From assembly GCA_014904845.1 (NCBI GenBank), contig MU119330.1, forward strand, positions 86,990-150,989: a stretch of DNA of 64,000 nt, read 5' to 3'. This document shows positions 1 to 11,331 of this stretch, in pieces (within the stretch, counting starts at the first letter, position 1; the number at the start of each line of letters is the position of its first letter). The notes below the pieces were generated by a model. That model searched no databases and was not told where the DNA came from. It saw only the letters and a program-made list of their open reading frames with translations. The DNA is from Acephala macrosclerotiorum. Taxonomy: Eukaryota; Ascomycota; Leotiomycetes; Helotiales; Mollisiaceae. The position numbers were made by a program, and so were the translations under genes.

Positions 1-437
1 AACGTCCTTAAGTCGTTTGACCTTGACAGAGGAAATTTATGTCAGCAGCTGATATGTAGAAAAGGCAGAATAGTTCAGGTTGGTGAGGTTACCTCTTCCT
101 CAACAGCCATGTCATCGCATTCCGGGTGCCACGATAGCAGTAGCACGAAAACATGTGCATAAAAGGATTTCTGTTCGCCGCCTGACATCCAATTGCTCCA
201 TTGCACTTGATATTTGGCGTCTTCTTGCACCCCTTCCTCCAGATAGTGGATGTTTTGAGGCACCGAAGAGTCTGGCCCTGGCTGAGCAGTGTTCAACACC
301 GGCGTTAGCGTTGGTTTAACTTGCTGTGCTCGCCCTGCGATGCGAGTCGAAGATTGCACCATCGCAATTGTGTTTGATTGCTGTTGTTGGTAGATTGGCA
401 TGTACTGTACAATTTCATTTGTGACACGGCAACCCAT
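1..437 (-). CDS. Caspase-like (C14-type) domain protein, 5' part only
   Basis: The gene reads leftward and is cut by the window edge. The first exon runs from about 437 (an alternative start is the Met at 401) to 93. It gives a Gln-rich, disordered N-terminus and then the segment HVFVLLLSWHPECDDMAVEEE. A GTAACC donor at 92 and a CAAG acceptor at 22 remove a 71-nt intron. The next 21 nt continue in frame as VKRLKDV. A beta strand followed by a D-D-x-x-x-x-E-E-V-x-x-L pattern is how many fungal caspase-like domains begin; their role is usually assumed to be proteolysis or cell death. The catalytic His and Cys lie beyond the window, so activity cannot be judged. The family call rests on a short segment, and the start is uncertain. 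Confidence 0.5.
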
Positions 438-601
438 ATAAGTATACAACAAAAGTGGATCTTATTAAGTATCTCCTGAAAGCCAACCAAACGCCAATTG
501 CCCGGCTCAGGCGAACAAAGCAGGCACCCTACGAGGAGGCTGTGCGGATGTTGTGCAGCCAAGCCCTGTGAGGCACAGCGCACTGCCTGCCAGAGGCATT
601 C

Positions 602-940
602 TTAGGCGCGTTTCAAGCCTTTCTCTCTTTTCCATCTCTCGGGACCATACCACACTCCCTCTTTATCTTGCTCCTGTACCTTGTACACCCAGCCCTCCTT
701 CTCCTCGTCATATCGCCCTTCCTTCACATACACCACGATGTCCGGTAAATCGGGTGCATCCTCCGTTGCTACTTTCATCCACACCTTAGCTTTATCTTCA
801 AACCTTCGCGCATACTACAATCAATTCCATCAGCCTTATTCCTTTCCACCAGCGCGCTCTCAATCTCTTACCTTCTTCCTCTTGCCCGTTGGCACATAAT
901 CAGCACGTCCAGGGTCTTGGATAACTTGTTTGTTCTCCAT
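602..940 (-). CDS. Small conserved-looking protein of ~92 residues
   Basis: Two exons. The first (940-872) begins MENKQVIQDPGRADYVPTG and ends at a GTAAGA donor. The 57-nt intron (871-815) has a GCTGATG branch and a TAG acceptor. The second exon (814-602) continues in phase and stops at TAA. The product is acidic and basic throughout, with regularly spaced Trp and Tyr and a central IVVYVKEGRYDE segment that looks like beta strands. There is no signal peptide and no membrane segment. It resembles the many short fungal proteins of unknown function; I do not recognise a domain. The clean splice sites and non-random composition argue for a real gene. Confidence 0.5.
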
Positions 941-1664
941 GAATGTCTAGGACATGAATTAGCAAGTGCTCGGGGGCTTTCTCCATTTCGCCGCATACGG
1001 TACTGCCCTACTTTGGCGGTGGTGGTCTGTGCACTCGTGAATCTGCCGGCCCTTCCTGGTCGCACGTTGCTGTGGACTTTGTTCGGGTATTGACGTCGGG
1101 AAAACCTTGTGAGGTTGATTCCGGGGCAACTTCACTCTTATATGAGACCTTCATAGGAGTCAGACAAGGCGGAATGGAAGCTTCAGAAAACTTTGGTTGT
1201 GTTGTTGCCGTCCAATCAAAAGGTTGCTTTTCGGTGAGCGGATTTGGCACACACCTCCTTCTGGGGCTCAATGGTGAACTGGACGCCAGTTCCAGCCAGC
1301 CTTACTTTTCCAGGAAATAAGGAAGCAGGCTGATGCTATGCATGCCGCTCGCCCAGCTCAGGAGCGCCGCGAATTGTTGTGCAACACTGTGTTTCCACAA
1401 CCACCACACCACGGTGCTTTTGGCTTGTGTTGCTTGCCATTCGTGCAAACACATTCTATCAAAGAAAACGTTCTCAAGATCGGCTATTGGTTTCACTTCT
1501 GCTGGAATGGCCGCCCGATCAACCCCATACTCTACTCGGTGTGAACTTCTCAGGAGATATAATCCTTCTTCTTCCTTACGAAGAGTTGTGTCCTATCGAA
1601 ATATTACTGGTTATTTCACGCTCTGCGATTTCTTCCAAATGCTCAATGCTCACTGTGAAATCCA
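941..1664. other. Intergenic, no gene seen
   Basis: Short open frames on both strands here have no recognisable motif and mostly no ATG. It probably holds the promoter of the DUF6594 gene starting at 1665. Confidence 0.5.
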
Positions 1665-3028
1665 ATGGACTCAACAGCAGCCAATATCGATCTTGAGAAA
1701 GTGGCAGGGACTTCGGGACAGCCACCATACTCACCGAATTCACAATCGACATGGGAAAGCCAAGATGACACTTTGAATTCCCCTGTTGTGGCAGACCGAA
1801 TTGTGATTGAGGAGGACACTGATGAAGAAAGTGGCAAGTTTGCCCCAACCTAACAAGATCTCTCGATTAACATAAAGGCAATTCAAGCGCAAGCGCAAAA
1901 GCCAGCATCTCTCCTTCCCCGATTCCTAAAGGCTATTACTCCCAAATGTCTCACCAACTCACCCTCACAACCCTTTCGAACCATTATCCGGAAGCGTGAG
2001 TTGGCCGTCACTCTATCGCTGAAAAATTACTAATGAACTCAGTGGAACGCTGTGAAGAAGGATATCCCTACTTAGCAACATTCTTAGATAGTGATGAGAA
2101 CTTCATGATCTATCGTAGATTTGGCTTCATCCATGCTCGTCTTCTACTCCAAAAACAAGATGAGCTCCGCATAATGGAAGAAGAACTAGACCGAATGGAT
2201 CGGCGCGACAAGTTCCAAAACACAAAAGCCCTTCAATGTAGGATGGAAGATGTTGAACGGCAGGATCAGATTGGCGAAACGCGACAAGCGCTCCTTGCTC
2301 GCATGGAAAACACCATTTTAAGATATGACGAGCTCTTACTCAAAGCACAACAGCTGGCCGCGGCAAATCGTCCTCCAGAGCGCGATTACAACAGTGTAGC
2401 CAATTTCGTCCGACACAAGAAACCCCTCATGCAGGGTGATGATGATTTCATCTATAATAAAGAAGACTTGATTACACTCCGGCCTGGCAGAGAGAGTGCG
2501 TGGCTCGATGCAATGGTGGAGAAACTCTTGAAACTATTTCCCCGAACGGCTGTCAAGTATATATTTTGCTCCAAGGTACGATGGCCTACTCACAAGTCAT
2601 ACACTAGAATAAATCGCTAACATTCTCTCACAATCAGGAGACGGCAGCCAAAACCACCGACGAATCTCTGTTCCTTCCCACCAAAGCTCGTGTGGATCGA
2701 CTCGTGAGCTGCCTCATCATGATTACGGTGCTCGCACTACTCATCGTGCCCGTCTACGCTCTGTATCATGTAGGCTCATCTTTCAATAAGTCGAACGCAA
2801 GTACTTCCAACGCGATCTGTATAGGGATATTGCTGGTTGCGACGTTACTGTTTTCCGCTGCGCTCGCACTATTTACCAAAGCTAAACGGCACGAGCTGCT
2901 TGGTGCAGCTGCTGCGTGAGTGTGCAATGACATGTCAATTGATTTAAAAACGTGGCTGACGAAATAGCAGCTACTGTGCTCTGCTGGTGGTCTTTATTGC
3001 AAACCTGGGTATTAATAACGTAACTTGA
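1665..3028 (+). CDS. DUF6594 domain membrane protein, 381 residues
   Basis: Spliced by eye from five exons: 1665-1830, 1888-1995, 2043-2575, 2638-2915 and 2968-3028; their sum (1146 nt) is a multiple of three. Introns two to four have strong sites (GTGAGT...TACTAATGAACTCAG; GTACGA...CAATCAG; GTGAGT...AAATAG). The first intron is inferred because the frame otherwise hits TAA at 1851. The N-terminus is acidic and disordered. The core starts at EEGYPYLATFLDSDENFMIY, followed by a coiled-coil-like stretch (about residues 100-170). The C-terminus has three hydrophobic segments and ends GINNVT. This layout (GYP-x-LA-x-F opening, helical middle, C-terminal membrane helices) is that of fungal DUF6594 proteins, whose role is unknown. 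The only doubt is the first intron, with its weak GTGGCA donor. Confidence 0.75.
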
Positions 3029-3985
3029 AACTTGTTACCTGCCATGTCTAACAAAACGCATGGTTCATAACATTCTAAATGTCCTTTGAGGTTGTTGAGA
3101 TAATTATTTCTTTCTTTGAAGTTATAAACGCTGATAGCAGGGGAAAATTAAACTAGTGGTGTAAAGTAAACGAGTTTAAAATAAGATAACTAAGAAGCGT
3201 GATTAATTATTCTAGTCATAATAACTTTTCTCTGTATGAATGGTGTGTTAAAACGTGTTAAATATACAGTTCAATCAAGCTGACACATATACTGCACCTC
3301 ATCAGGTTCCAAGAGCTTACCCCAACAGGAAATGCTCTGCTTCTATTCAGCGCATTCCACTTTCCCTGAAACTATATTCAATGAATGCACCAGTCAGGTG
3401 CTGCTGCCAAGCAGCTTTCAAGTTTCGTTTGAAACACCCTCCTCTTCTCTTCGGACTCCCTTATCTCAAGATGATTTAACCTAATTTTTCCTTCAATGTG
3501 TGTTTTGCCCCATCAAAGATCTTCTTCGTCTCACCACACTAACCATTCTAAACTGTATAGAAAGCCAAATCCTGTCCAACCCTCAAAGTCCGAAGATCGG
3601 AGTTTGGGCGAGAGGAGGAGGGGGAAAGGGGTTCTTGTTTGGGCTGCCTGGGGGCCGACTTCGTCCCCCTGAACACAATCGTATTGAGGTGACAACTTTC
3701 GCACAGCAGAGCCGAATAGGAAGTCAATCATGATTAGTCAATAGACGGGAGAGCAGGAACGTGACCAAGTAGCCTGAGTAGAGGTGAGGCGAGGGTGAGT
3801 AGCGCTTGAGCAAAACGCCGGGGTACTCTAATTTGCGGTACTGAATTTTGATGCACTCCAATTAATACTGTAAGTTAGGCCATGCTAACGTGTGGTTTAT
3901 TCCTTAATATCCAAAACGCTAGTAGGGACGTCCGATGTCCACCAACCTACCAATTTCGACATTGAGGGTCTGAGATAAACAATAG

Positions 3986-4060
3986 GTCGGGCGGTTAAGG
4001 GTTAGGCGGTTACGGGTCAGGCGGTTACGGGTTGGGCGGTTACAGGTTGGGCGGTTATTG
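3986..4060. repeat. Five-copy 15-bp minisatellite
   Basis: Five head-to-tail 15-mers of the form GTYRGGCGGTTAMGG: 3986-4000, 4001-4015, 4016-4030, 4031-4045 and 4046-4060. Copies differ at two to four positions. It lies about 275 bp upstream of the ankyrin gene start. On the minus strand it would encode repeated NRPT/NRLT, but no gene context supports translation. Confidence 0.9.
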
Positions 4061-4157
4061 TTTCGGACCGATGCAGCTAGTCCCCACGATACGATTTGCA
4101 TTGCAGGACTGTTCAAAACCCTTAGATTATTGCGCGGAATGTTCAATCCAAACCATT

Positions 4158-4193
4158 ATTAGTACCTTTATTAGTACCTTTATTAGTACCTAT
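4158..4193. repeat. Three-copy 12-bp tandem repeat
   Basis: Three consecutive units of ATTAGTACCTTT, the last with one change. It lies 98 bp after the 15-bp array and about 140 bp upstream of the ankyrin gene start. Confidence 0.85.
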
Positions 4194-4334
4194 CACAGAG
4201 ACAATCGTCAGTTCTATAATCGTTCCGACTTTTTGTTCTGCGACCCTATTCCTCTCCCCCTCCATTATAAAACTTGCGACCATGGCTTACCTCCTTTGTG
4301 TAAATCAAGATGAAGGTGCGAATAGGGCCCGAAT

Positions 4335-6484
4335 ATGCCAGAGGGGAACTCATCGCTAATAACACTAGATGACCAGAAGGCTCAGCTAAGCGATATCAGG
4401 AGAGATTTTCATTCGATCGTAGGACATATCTCGGGACGACTTTTGGGATTGGACGGCTCGACCTATTACCAACCACTGTTGGCTTTGCTTGCTGGTATTG
4501 GGCTCATCCTGCATAGCTTTGGGCTCTTCCTGTCAGTTTCTCAAGCCGAGATTGAAGCCCTGCTTTTGCCACCTGTAAGAAACTAGATCCCCGGACCCTA
4601 GCAAGCCGCACCCAAAAGTCCGTCTGACGTAAATAGGACAAAGACAAGATACCAGCGGCAAATGCGTGCGGTGTGATTGTGGAACGTGACGCTGAGCTAA
4701 TTAAACCTGTTTCTCAAGTCAGCGATACACCACCGGTCTCCCATGCTCCGAGTTTGACACCTGTAATAGCCACGTTCTCTCGAAAAGATATTATTTGGAA
4801 GAGGTTGACTGAGTTGTCCGAGGAACGGCATATCTCGCCAATGATCTTTGAAGCCGCAGCACGTCAAGACTACCCGACTTGTTCTCTTTTGATATCGGAA
4901 GGTGTTGACTGTGACATACCTGGGCCTAGTGGGAGAAGTTTGGCTCATGTTGCGGCAATGACTGGGAACAAGCGACTACTTCGTACTCTGGCTTCGTCTT
5001 CGACAAGGATTTGGTCTACTTGTAGCCAAGGTAAAATACCGTTGGATTATGCTGCATTCAACAACCACCTGGAAGTTGTTAAATACCTGGTTGGGGAGTC
5101 GCGCTTTTTCAATTTCGCGAACGATCAGAAATTGGCAATCCTGGAGCGCTCCACAGAGTTTGCTCAACGTCGAGGCCATGTTGGCATCGCAAATTATCTT
5201 TTAAAGACACATCAAGATATCCGGCGCGCAGAAAACAAGCAGCTGTTCAGTGATGCTGTGTCTAAAAACGATATCAACAGGATTAAAAAACTTCTTAAAG
5301 AAGGTATCAGCGAAAGTTCTGCGTTATGGGTCGCGTGCGAAAATGGATTTACCCCTCTGGTATCCATTCTTTTGTCATCCACTTTTAATGGTTTCTCATA
5401 CGACATCGCCACGGCAATCAACTTCGCTTCCACGTCAGGACAGCAGGATCTTCTTGTGTTACTACTTTGTGGGATCGACAAGGTTTCTGAGAGGAAATTC
5501 GAAGCAAAACGTGCCTATCTGCGCTCTCTCCTTGCTGGCCAAATAAAGATATGCAAATTTCTCGTTTTGTGTGGGGAAGTCGACGTTCAAAGCGCTTTCG
5601 AAGTAGCTGCGGACTATGCAAACTCGGACCTTCTTCGATGGATAATCGAAAAGGAAGGGAAGGATAAATTCCATGGGACGCTTATCAATCGCGCCTTCCA
5701 TGCCGCAGTGTCGTCTTGTTCCTCTCTACCGCTAGTCCAATTCTTGGTCAAGAATGGAGCCAATGTCAATTCAAAGAACGACATTTGGGGGACTGCCCTA
5801 CAATGTGCAGCAGCCAAGGATCATTTCGATCTCGTACACTATTTGGTCTCCGAAGAAGGCGCTGATGTCAATGCCCCTGGACAATTGGGCGGAAGCAGCC
5901 CCATGATGGCGGCCGTCTCAGCAGGAAACTCCTCCATATTTCATTATTTTCTCAGTCTTCAAACTTGCTCAAATAACCAATATGGCATCTTTGGCAACAT
6001 CTTGCAGACTGCAAGCTATCTTGGGAGACGGGAAATTGTGGAGGAAATATTAAGCAGTGACTTTGACATCAACGCGCGCCTTGAGCCATACGGGAGTGCT
6101 CTTATCATGGCGATCCAAGGAGGAAATTTCGACATTGCTGAGTTGCTGATCTCTCGAGGTGCCGATGTCAATCTTACTATTTCGAAGCATGGCACTGCAT
6201 TGCATCTCGCAGCTGCGGGAGGGATCGAGAGTATCGTCAAGTCCCTGATTCAAGCTGGGGCCGATGTGAATGGTGAGGGAGGTGATTTTGGCACACCGCT
6301 TCAAGCTGCTGCCGCCAACGGTCATCAGCTGATAGTTTTGTTCCTGCTAGATTGTGGTGCCGAGGTCAATACGCAAGGGGGAAGGTATGGAAATGCCTTG
6401 CAGGCAGCTCAGGCAAAGGGTCATAGTCTACTTGCCAAGCTTCTGCTCTTTTCCGGAGCAAAAGCAACCCAGGATGTCTATTAA
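4335..6484 (+). CDS. Ankyrin-repeat protein, 695 residues
   Basis: Two exons, 4335-4574 and 4637-6484, split by a 62-nt intron (GTAAGA donor, TCTGACG branch, AAATAG acceptor) in phase 0. The first exon starts at ATG and encodes an 80-residue head with one strongly hydrophobic segment (LLALLAGIGLILHSFGLFLS), possibly a membrane helix. The second exon carries ankyrin repeats throughout. They are degenerate at first and clear from about residue 430 on, with units of the type GTALQCAAAKDHFDLVHYLV and GADVN linkers. Several units carry G-T/N/S-A/P-L-x-x-A in place of the usual G-x-T-P-L-H. Ankyrin repeats bind other proteins; no catalytic domain is present, so the partner and role are unknown. Fungal proteins of this kind often have poorly conserved heads. 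Confidence 0.8.
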
Positions 6485-7505
6485 AACGTTCGCGTGACAA
6501 CCCTAAGGAGGAAGCATTCAACGCAGTTTTGTAACCTTACAATGGAGTTTCCTTTCATATGCTCCTGGGCAGAGAAAGCCTGAGATCTTCTTTGGATTTC
6601 TCAACCTTCTGGTTTATAGGCTCGGCGTTTTATACTCATCCACTTTAAGATACGTTCTAGTATAGTCTTATGCAGTTTTTTGTCCAGAGTTACCAAATGA
6701 ATCTCGGCTTCAGATCTGACAAACTGCCTTCCTGGGCCCTGAAGTATCAAGATATTTCCCCGCCCTCCATTCGAGGTAATTGTTCGATCCAGCAAGGAGA
6801 TCAAAGGCTCTACCAGTTCAGCTACATATCCCACCATTTTGGCAGTGAATCAAGAATCCCCATTAGTTAGGTTGTAGAAATACGCCCATAATTCGCTCAT
6901 CGCCCAATGGCGGCCTATTCTAAGGTCCTGGGGGATGTTGACATATCGCGTTCAACAACGAAGACAAAATCTATCTACCCTAGCAATTACATTAGACTTT
7001 ATCCTCAATTTTTTAAAGGAGGGTTTAAAGCTCTCGCATACGGCGGGGAAAAAAGGTTATAACATGGCGACTAAACGATTGTCTTTACATCAAAGTTCAC
7101 TTTAACGTTTCGCACTAAAAGGCTACTACGAAAATTCCGGCATAAAGTGATAAGACTATAGAGCACTTTGCACAAAATTAGTGTTCTCAGGCTAATACTA
7201 TCATTATAAAAGCGCTATAAGCAATATATTTAGCGATTCTATACTTTGTATTTGCAAAGTATTAACACTATCGGCGCTACTTGGGTTTAAACAGTCATTT
7301 TAGGGCATAGTACCTAGAAAGCCACTGTTTTAGGGTATTTATAGGCTTAAGCACTCTAGAATAATAAGTATCAAATCTTTGACATTTACTAAAACCTTGC
7401 AAGTAAGCTTTTAGGGCTTTTTAAGGCCTTTCGGCGCAAGACTATCGCTGAAATCGTGTCACTTAGTAGATAGAGGGCCCGAATGCCCTGTAGTCTCATC
7501 ACTTT
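6485..7505. other. Gene-poor AT-leaning stretch
   Basis: No gene is supported. From about 7060 to 7400 the sequence is AT-rich, with repeated TTTTAGGG-like words, but I see no open frame and no clean repeat unit. It may be an old degraded insertion. Confidence 0.4.
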
Positions 7506-7784
7506 ATGTCGGAACCTTCGTACGAGTTGGAGGAGCTCCCAATTATAGTTCAAGATACGTTTTGTCTTGAAGGACGAAAGGAGAGAGTGCTCAAGTTAGA
7601 AGAGTTAGTTGAGGAAAGACCTCCGTTGCCACGTTGGGGCTCTCATGGCGATCTAAATAGAATGTTGAAGGAGTTGCATGAAGTCTCGAAGGGGTGGAAG
7701 AGGGGGAAAGGGGGATTAGTCAGGCTGGTTGGATGTACGAAGAGCGAGGGTGAGGATGAGCTCTGTTTCACTATTCTAAAATGA
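7506..7784 (+). CDS. Possible small protein of 92 residues
   Basis: Single uninterrupted frame from ATG to TGA. It starts MSEPSYELEELPIIVQD and is charged, with helix-forming stretches around LKLEELVEERPPLPRW and LNRMLKELHEVSKGWKRG. No signal peptide or known domain. The composition is protein-like, but nothing else supports it: no neighbours, no introns, and gene-poor DNA on both sides. It could also be a chance frame or a fragment of a longer dead gene. Confidence 0.3.
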   Translation: MSEPSYELEELPIIVQDTFCLEGRKERVLKLEELVEERPPLPRWGSHGDLNRMLKELHEVSKGWKRGKGGLVRLVGCTKSEGEDELCFTILK

Positions 7785-9545
7785 ATCCTAGGCCTAAGTA
7801 TGGCGTATGCTGATAAGATTACTCGGGAGGATATGGACGATCTGAGCGATAAAGATGGGATGGGACTGCGCTCTGGCCTGGAAAGCTTAGGTGTGCTCTT
7901 TGTTTCTTGTTTTGGGCTGTGAGATCAGACTTTCTTGACTTTTCTACGCTTGGCTTCACGCTCAGCTGTTGGTCGCATCCCTAGCTGCAGCTTACTCCTT
8001 GAGTTCACACCAGGAACTTCGCATAAGAATAGTCTTGAATCCTCAATCCTGTTTCAAATTATCTCCCAGCCCGCAAATTTGGCAGCATGGAACCAAAAAT
8101 CTCTCCAGCCATGTCAGAACCAACCTCGAACCCAGTCCCTCTTTCCGCCCGCCGCGCGTAGGACCTCTTGACGGCCATTTTAACAATGTGCTCAACAACC
8201 TTCCTCCAAATTTCAGGAAGCCATCACCATCATCCGCCCTCTTCCCCACCCTCCCTTGGGCTCCGACTCTGGAACCACGTACTCCCAGCCCCCGCACAAT
8301 CGAACTCTACCTCTCCAGCTCCCGCCAAAGTCCCAGAAAGCTCTACATAGGCTCCCCTCCACCCATTCCAAGATACTGGGCAGCCACCTCAATCCATCCC
8401 ACCATCCTTGCCCAAAATCACGAATCGAGAAACGCATACCATGATCTCGGGACTTCGTCGTTTTAGACTCGCGTTCGATAATACGCTCGATATCATTTTC
8501 TTTACACAATTTAAGACGACTCCTCTTCTGACACAAATATTTGTTTATCTTCTTTCTAACATTGCGGCTTACGCTAGGAATGATGAAGGAAGTATTAGGT
8601 TCGGAAATTAGCTTTTTTTCGACAGTATATGGGTCCGTTGGGTGTTGGCGCTTGTGGTGATTTGGAGGAATTGATTGTTGTGATTAATTTGGGCGTACGT
8701 GGGACGAGGTTTAAAGAGAGAATTTTTAGGTTGGGAAGTGAGGTGGAGGTGATGAGAGGTGGAATGATGCTGTTGTTCAGAATGGATTGTTGAAGAGGGT
8801 GGAGGGGGTGCTGGCGAGAGTGGAAAGAGAGAGGGGAGTAAGTTTGTGATGAAGCTTTGGAGGAATTTGAGAGCGGAGAAGATTCGTTTTGTGTTTGTGT
8901 TACGAGGAGGTGCTTGATGAGGTAGAGAGGAGATGCTGAACGGAGGGTGGAGAGTGAGGCTTTACTCATGTGCATAACCGAAGATGGTGGAAGGCAATCG
9001 ATTGACTGACTTTCGAGATGAAGAGGGAGATGACGAGAAGTTTACTGCACACGCTAGGATCTCTCGCATCTATGTAGCTTCCGAGAGTGCAAAATTGAGA
9101 ACAATGAAGTGATGTGGTCTCGCCCAAAGGACTCGCAAAACTTAGCTACAGTTTCCTCCCCTTCCAATTTCTCCTTAGAAGCTTAGAATTTTAGTTATAT
9201 ATAAATGCTAGACCCCTTCTCGCTCTAATATGTCATCTTGAAGAGCAATCAGTACGAAAGTGCAGAACAGAAATTGGAAGGAGCACTAGCCCTAGCAGTC
9301 GCATGTCAGGCTTGAGAAGCAGCGTTTTGGTAGTGTTTGTATTCATCAAATCATCCCTAGCATATACAAAATGATATCCATACAACAACATAAGTGCATA
9401 TACACGTCCCATATCCATCGTCTCTCGAAGATCATGAAAGATCTCCTCCCAAAAGGTATCAATGTAATATTCGGCCGTAAACTCCATTTCATAGTCATCC
9501 TCCCTATCCACACTCCTCTCTTCCTCCCCTCATATGTATTCCCGC
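7785..9545. other. No supported gene; possibly decayed coding sequence
   Basis: Plus-strand sequence at 8085-8610 and 8620-8980 switches between frames with protein-like composition (a Pro-rich stretch, then an acidic helical stretch). It is broken by stops, and I could not join the pieces with credible splice sites. It may be a dead gene. The part near 9200-9545 probably holds the 3' end of the tetraspan gene that follows on the minus strand. Confidence 0.3.
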
Positions 9546-10230
9546 TCATACGTAAGCATGTCGTCGTCCCGAGTGCGAGCTTCGGTGCGAACGATGGCTT
9601 CCAGACCTCCTGTGTCCATGTCTCGAAACATGCGTCTCGCGGACATAAGTCGTTTCTCGTCGTCTGCTATCCCTCTCTCCCGAATGGAAGAAAGCCAAAA
9701 CACTCGTAATGAAGAAGAAAATACAGTTCATGATGCCGAACGCAAAACAAGCCTTGAGCATCGAACACTGCTTGTTCGCCGAGAAATGCAACCCATTAAC
9801 CGTGACACTCCCCAATATGCTGGTCAATTGATATGAACTCCCAGCTGAAACATGTGTGCAATTTTGGCCAGAGATGCCGCGCAATTCGTAAACTCCAGCA
9901 ATGAGAGCACCAACGAAGCATAAATCGACAAACGCGACGAACATGCTGTTGGATTTAGAGCGGTGGTAGGTGAATAGGGTTGCAATTGCCCAAGCGGCGC
10001 CGAGGACGGAGACGATGAAGAGGACGAGGATGTAGTTCGGTGTAAGGGCATTGTTGGAGGCGTAGATATGGACGAAGTAGGCGAGCATGCCGAGTGTTGG
10101 GATCTGTTTGTTTTCTTGTCAGCACGAGTTCTGCGATGGAGAGGAGAGAGCGAGGAGGGAAGAGAGGGAAACTTACCAGAGTGATGATCTCCATGAATCG
10201 CCAGAAGGCGAAGAAGATTCCGAAAAGCAT
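9546..10230 (-). CDS. Four-helix membrane protein (MARVEL-like), 203 residues
   Basis: Two exons, 10230-10177 and 10103-9546, with a 73-nt intron (GTAAGT donor, CAG acceptor). The start is the first ATG (MLFGIFFAFWRF). Four hydrophobic segments are visible: about residues 2-18 running into 19-32, 44-64, 75-94 and 126-145. A loop with two Cys lies between the third and fourth. The cytoplasmic-type tail is rich in Arg, His and Ser (GHRRSGSHRSHRSSHSGRR). This is the pattern of fungal MARVEL-domain proteins, which sit in the plasma membrane or vesicles and help organise membrane domains. The family is assigned from topology, not from a diagnostic motif. Confidence 0.7.
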
Positions 10231-11331
10231 CTCGGCGGATTTATTGTGCTTGCGCAAAGGTTCTCTATTGTTGTTGAAGTGTTGATGAATGAGGCTCAGC
10301 TATGCGACAGCTCTCTCTCTTCGTATTTTCCAGCAATCTTCTGATCCGCAAGGCTGGCTGTCGTCACGGTATTTCTCTCAACGGATAAACGAAACAAACA
10401 CCAGCTGGCGCAAGGACTCGTCGTTCCTTATATCGTCCAAGCACTGGTCCACACCGTCGCACAGTGCAGCAAAGTCTGTTATCGCGGTCGCAGGGGTCAA
10501 TCTTGTTTTTGCGCTCAGAGGAAGATTCGAGGCTCTGTGCTCTCTCTGGAATGTTGGTTGGGGATGACGTCGATGTAGCGATTCCTGGTTCCTGGGATGT
10601 ATCTTGGAAGGAGACGAGAGGATGAGATGCGATAGGGATGATGCGGATGATGGGGATGATGGGGATGATCAACGGGTGGAAGGGCAGAAGCAAGAAATAA
10701 GGAGAGGGAGCTGGAGAGAGATCTTACTCGTGTTTCGTAGACTTACCTGCAGCTCTTGAGGCGTTCGTTTTTATCAGTATGTGGGTGGGCAGAAAATGGA
10801 GGGGTTGGATGCAGGTGTGAGGCCTGGAAAGAAGGTGGTTGGGTGTAATTCTGGGTGGCGCGCAAGCCCTGCCGAGTACTCGGCTAGGCGTGCAGAATCG
10901 CAGATATGCAGAGTGACACAATCTAATCACCACGAAGACAGGGCAGGGAAGAGAGGAATTCTAGAAGAGAAGGAGAGATGTTGTGCTCGCAGCTTTTCCC
11001 GATACGATGTTACGATGGGGAATTACTGACATCGTGTTATCGGCCAATCTGACTGAACCGTTTTCTTACAAGGCACGATCCGTCGGTAGAGCCCGAGCCC
11101 GAGCTGTCAGCTTCGCCTGGTATGGCAGCATCAATTCGAGCCACGAAGTGCATCATCAGGAAAGCTGCGATCGAGTAGTTGGAGTCGGCATGCTCTGCAA
11201 CGATTTCAAAGCTGCAAAATAGAAATGGCTTTGGGACTGCCATCTGGAGCACTTCTTGGGTATACTCCCTCCTGGCTATGGCCTCTTGATGTTGGGTATC
11301 ATTTCATTCTTTCTCTTCTCCATATCAGCTA
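10231..11331. other. Intergenic with a short GATGATGGG array
   Basis: No gene supported. A degenerate tandem of GGATGATG-type units lies at about 10634-10672. The stretch separates the 5' end of the tetraspan gene from the 3' end of DPH2, both on the minus strand. Confidence 0.5.

Larger units (their letters stand above)
3029..4334. other. Intergenic with two minisatellites
   Basis: No coding region is supported on either strand. The stretch contains a G-rich tract near 3610-3640 and the two tandem arrays listed separately. The last part is the likely promoter of the ankyrin gene starting at 4335. Confidence 0.5.

Noticed and set aside
7969..8466. 165-codon plus-strand Pro-rich frame
   Set aside because: Composition shifts between frames, with stops in each; no start with good context and no domain. 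Kept only as possible decayed sequence.
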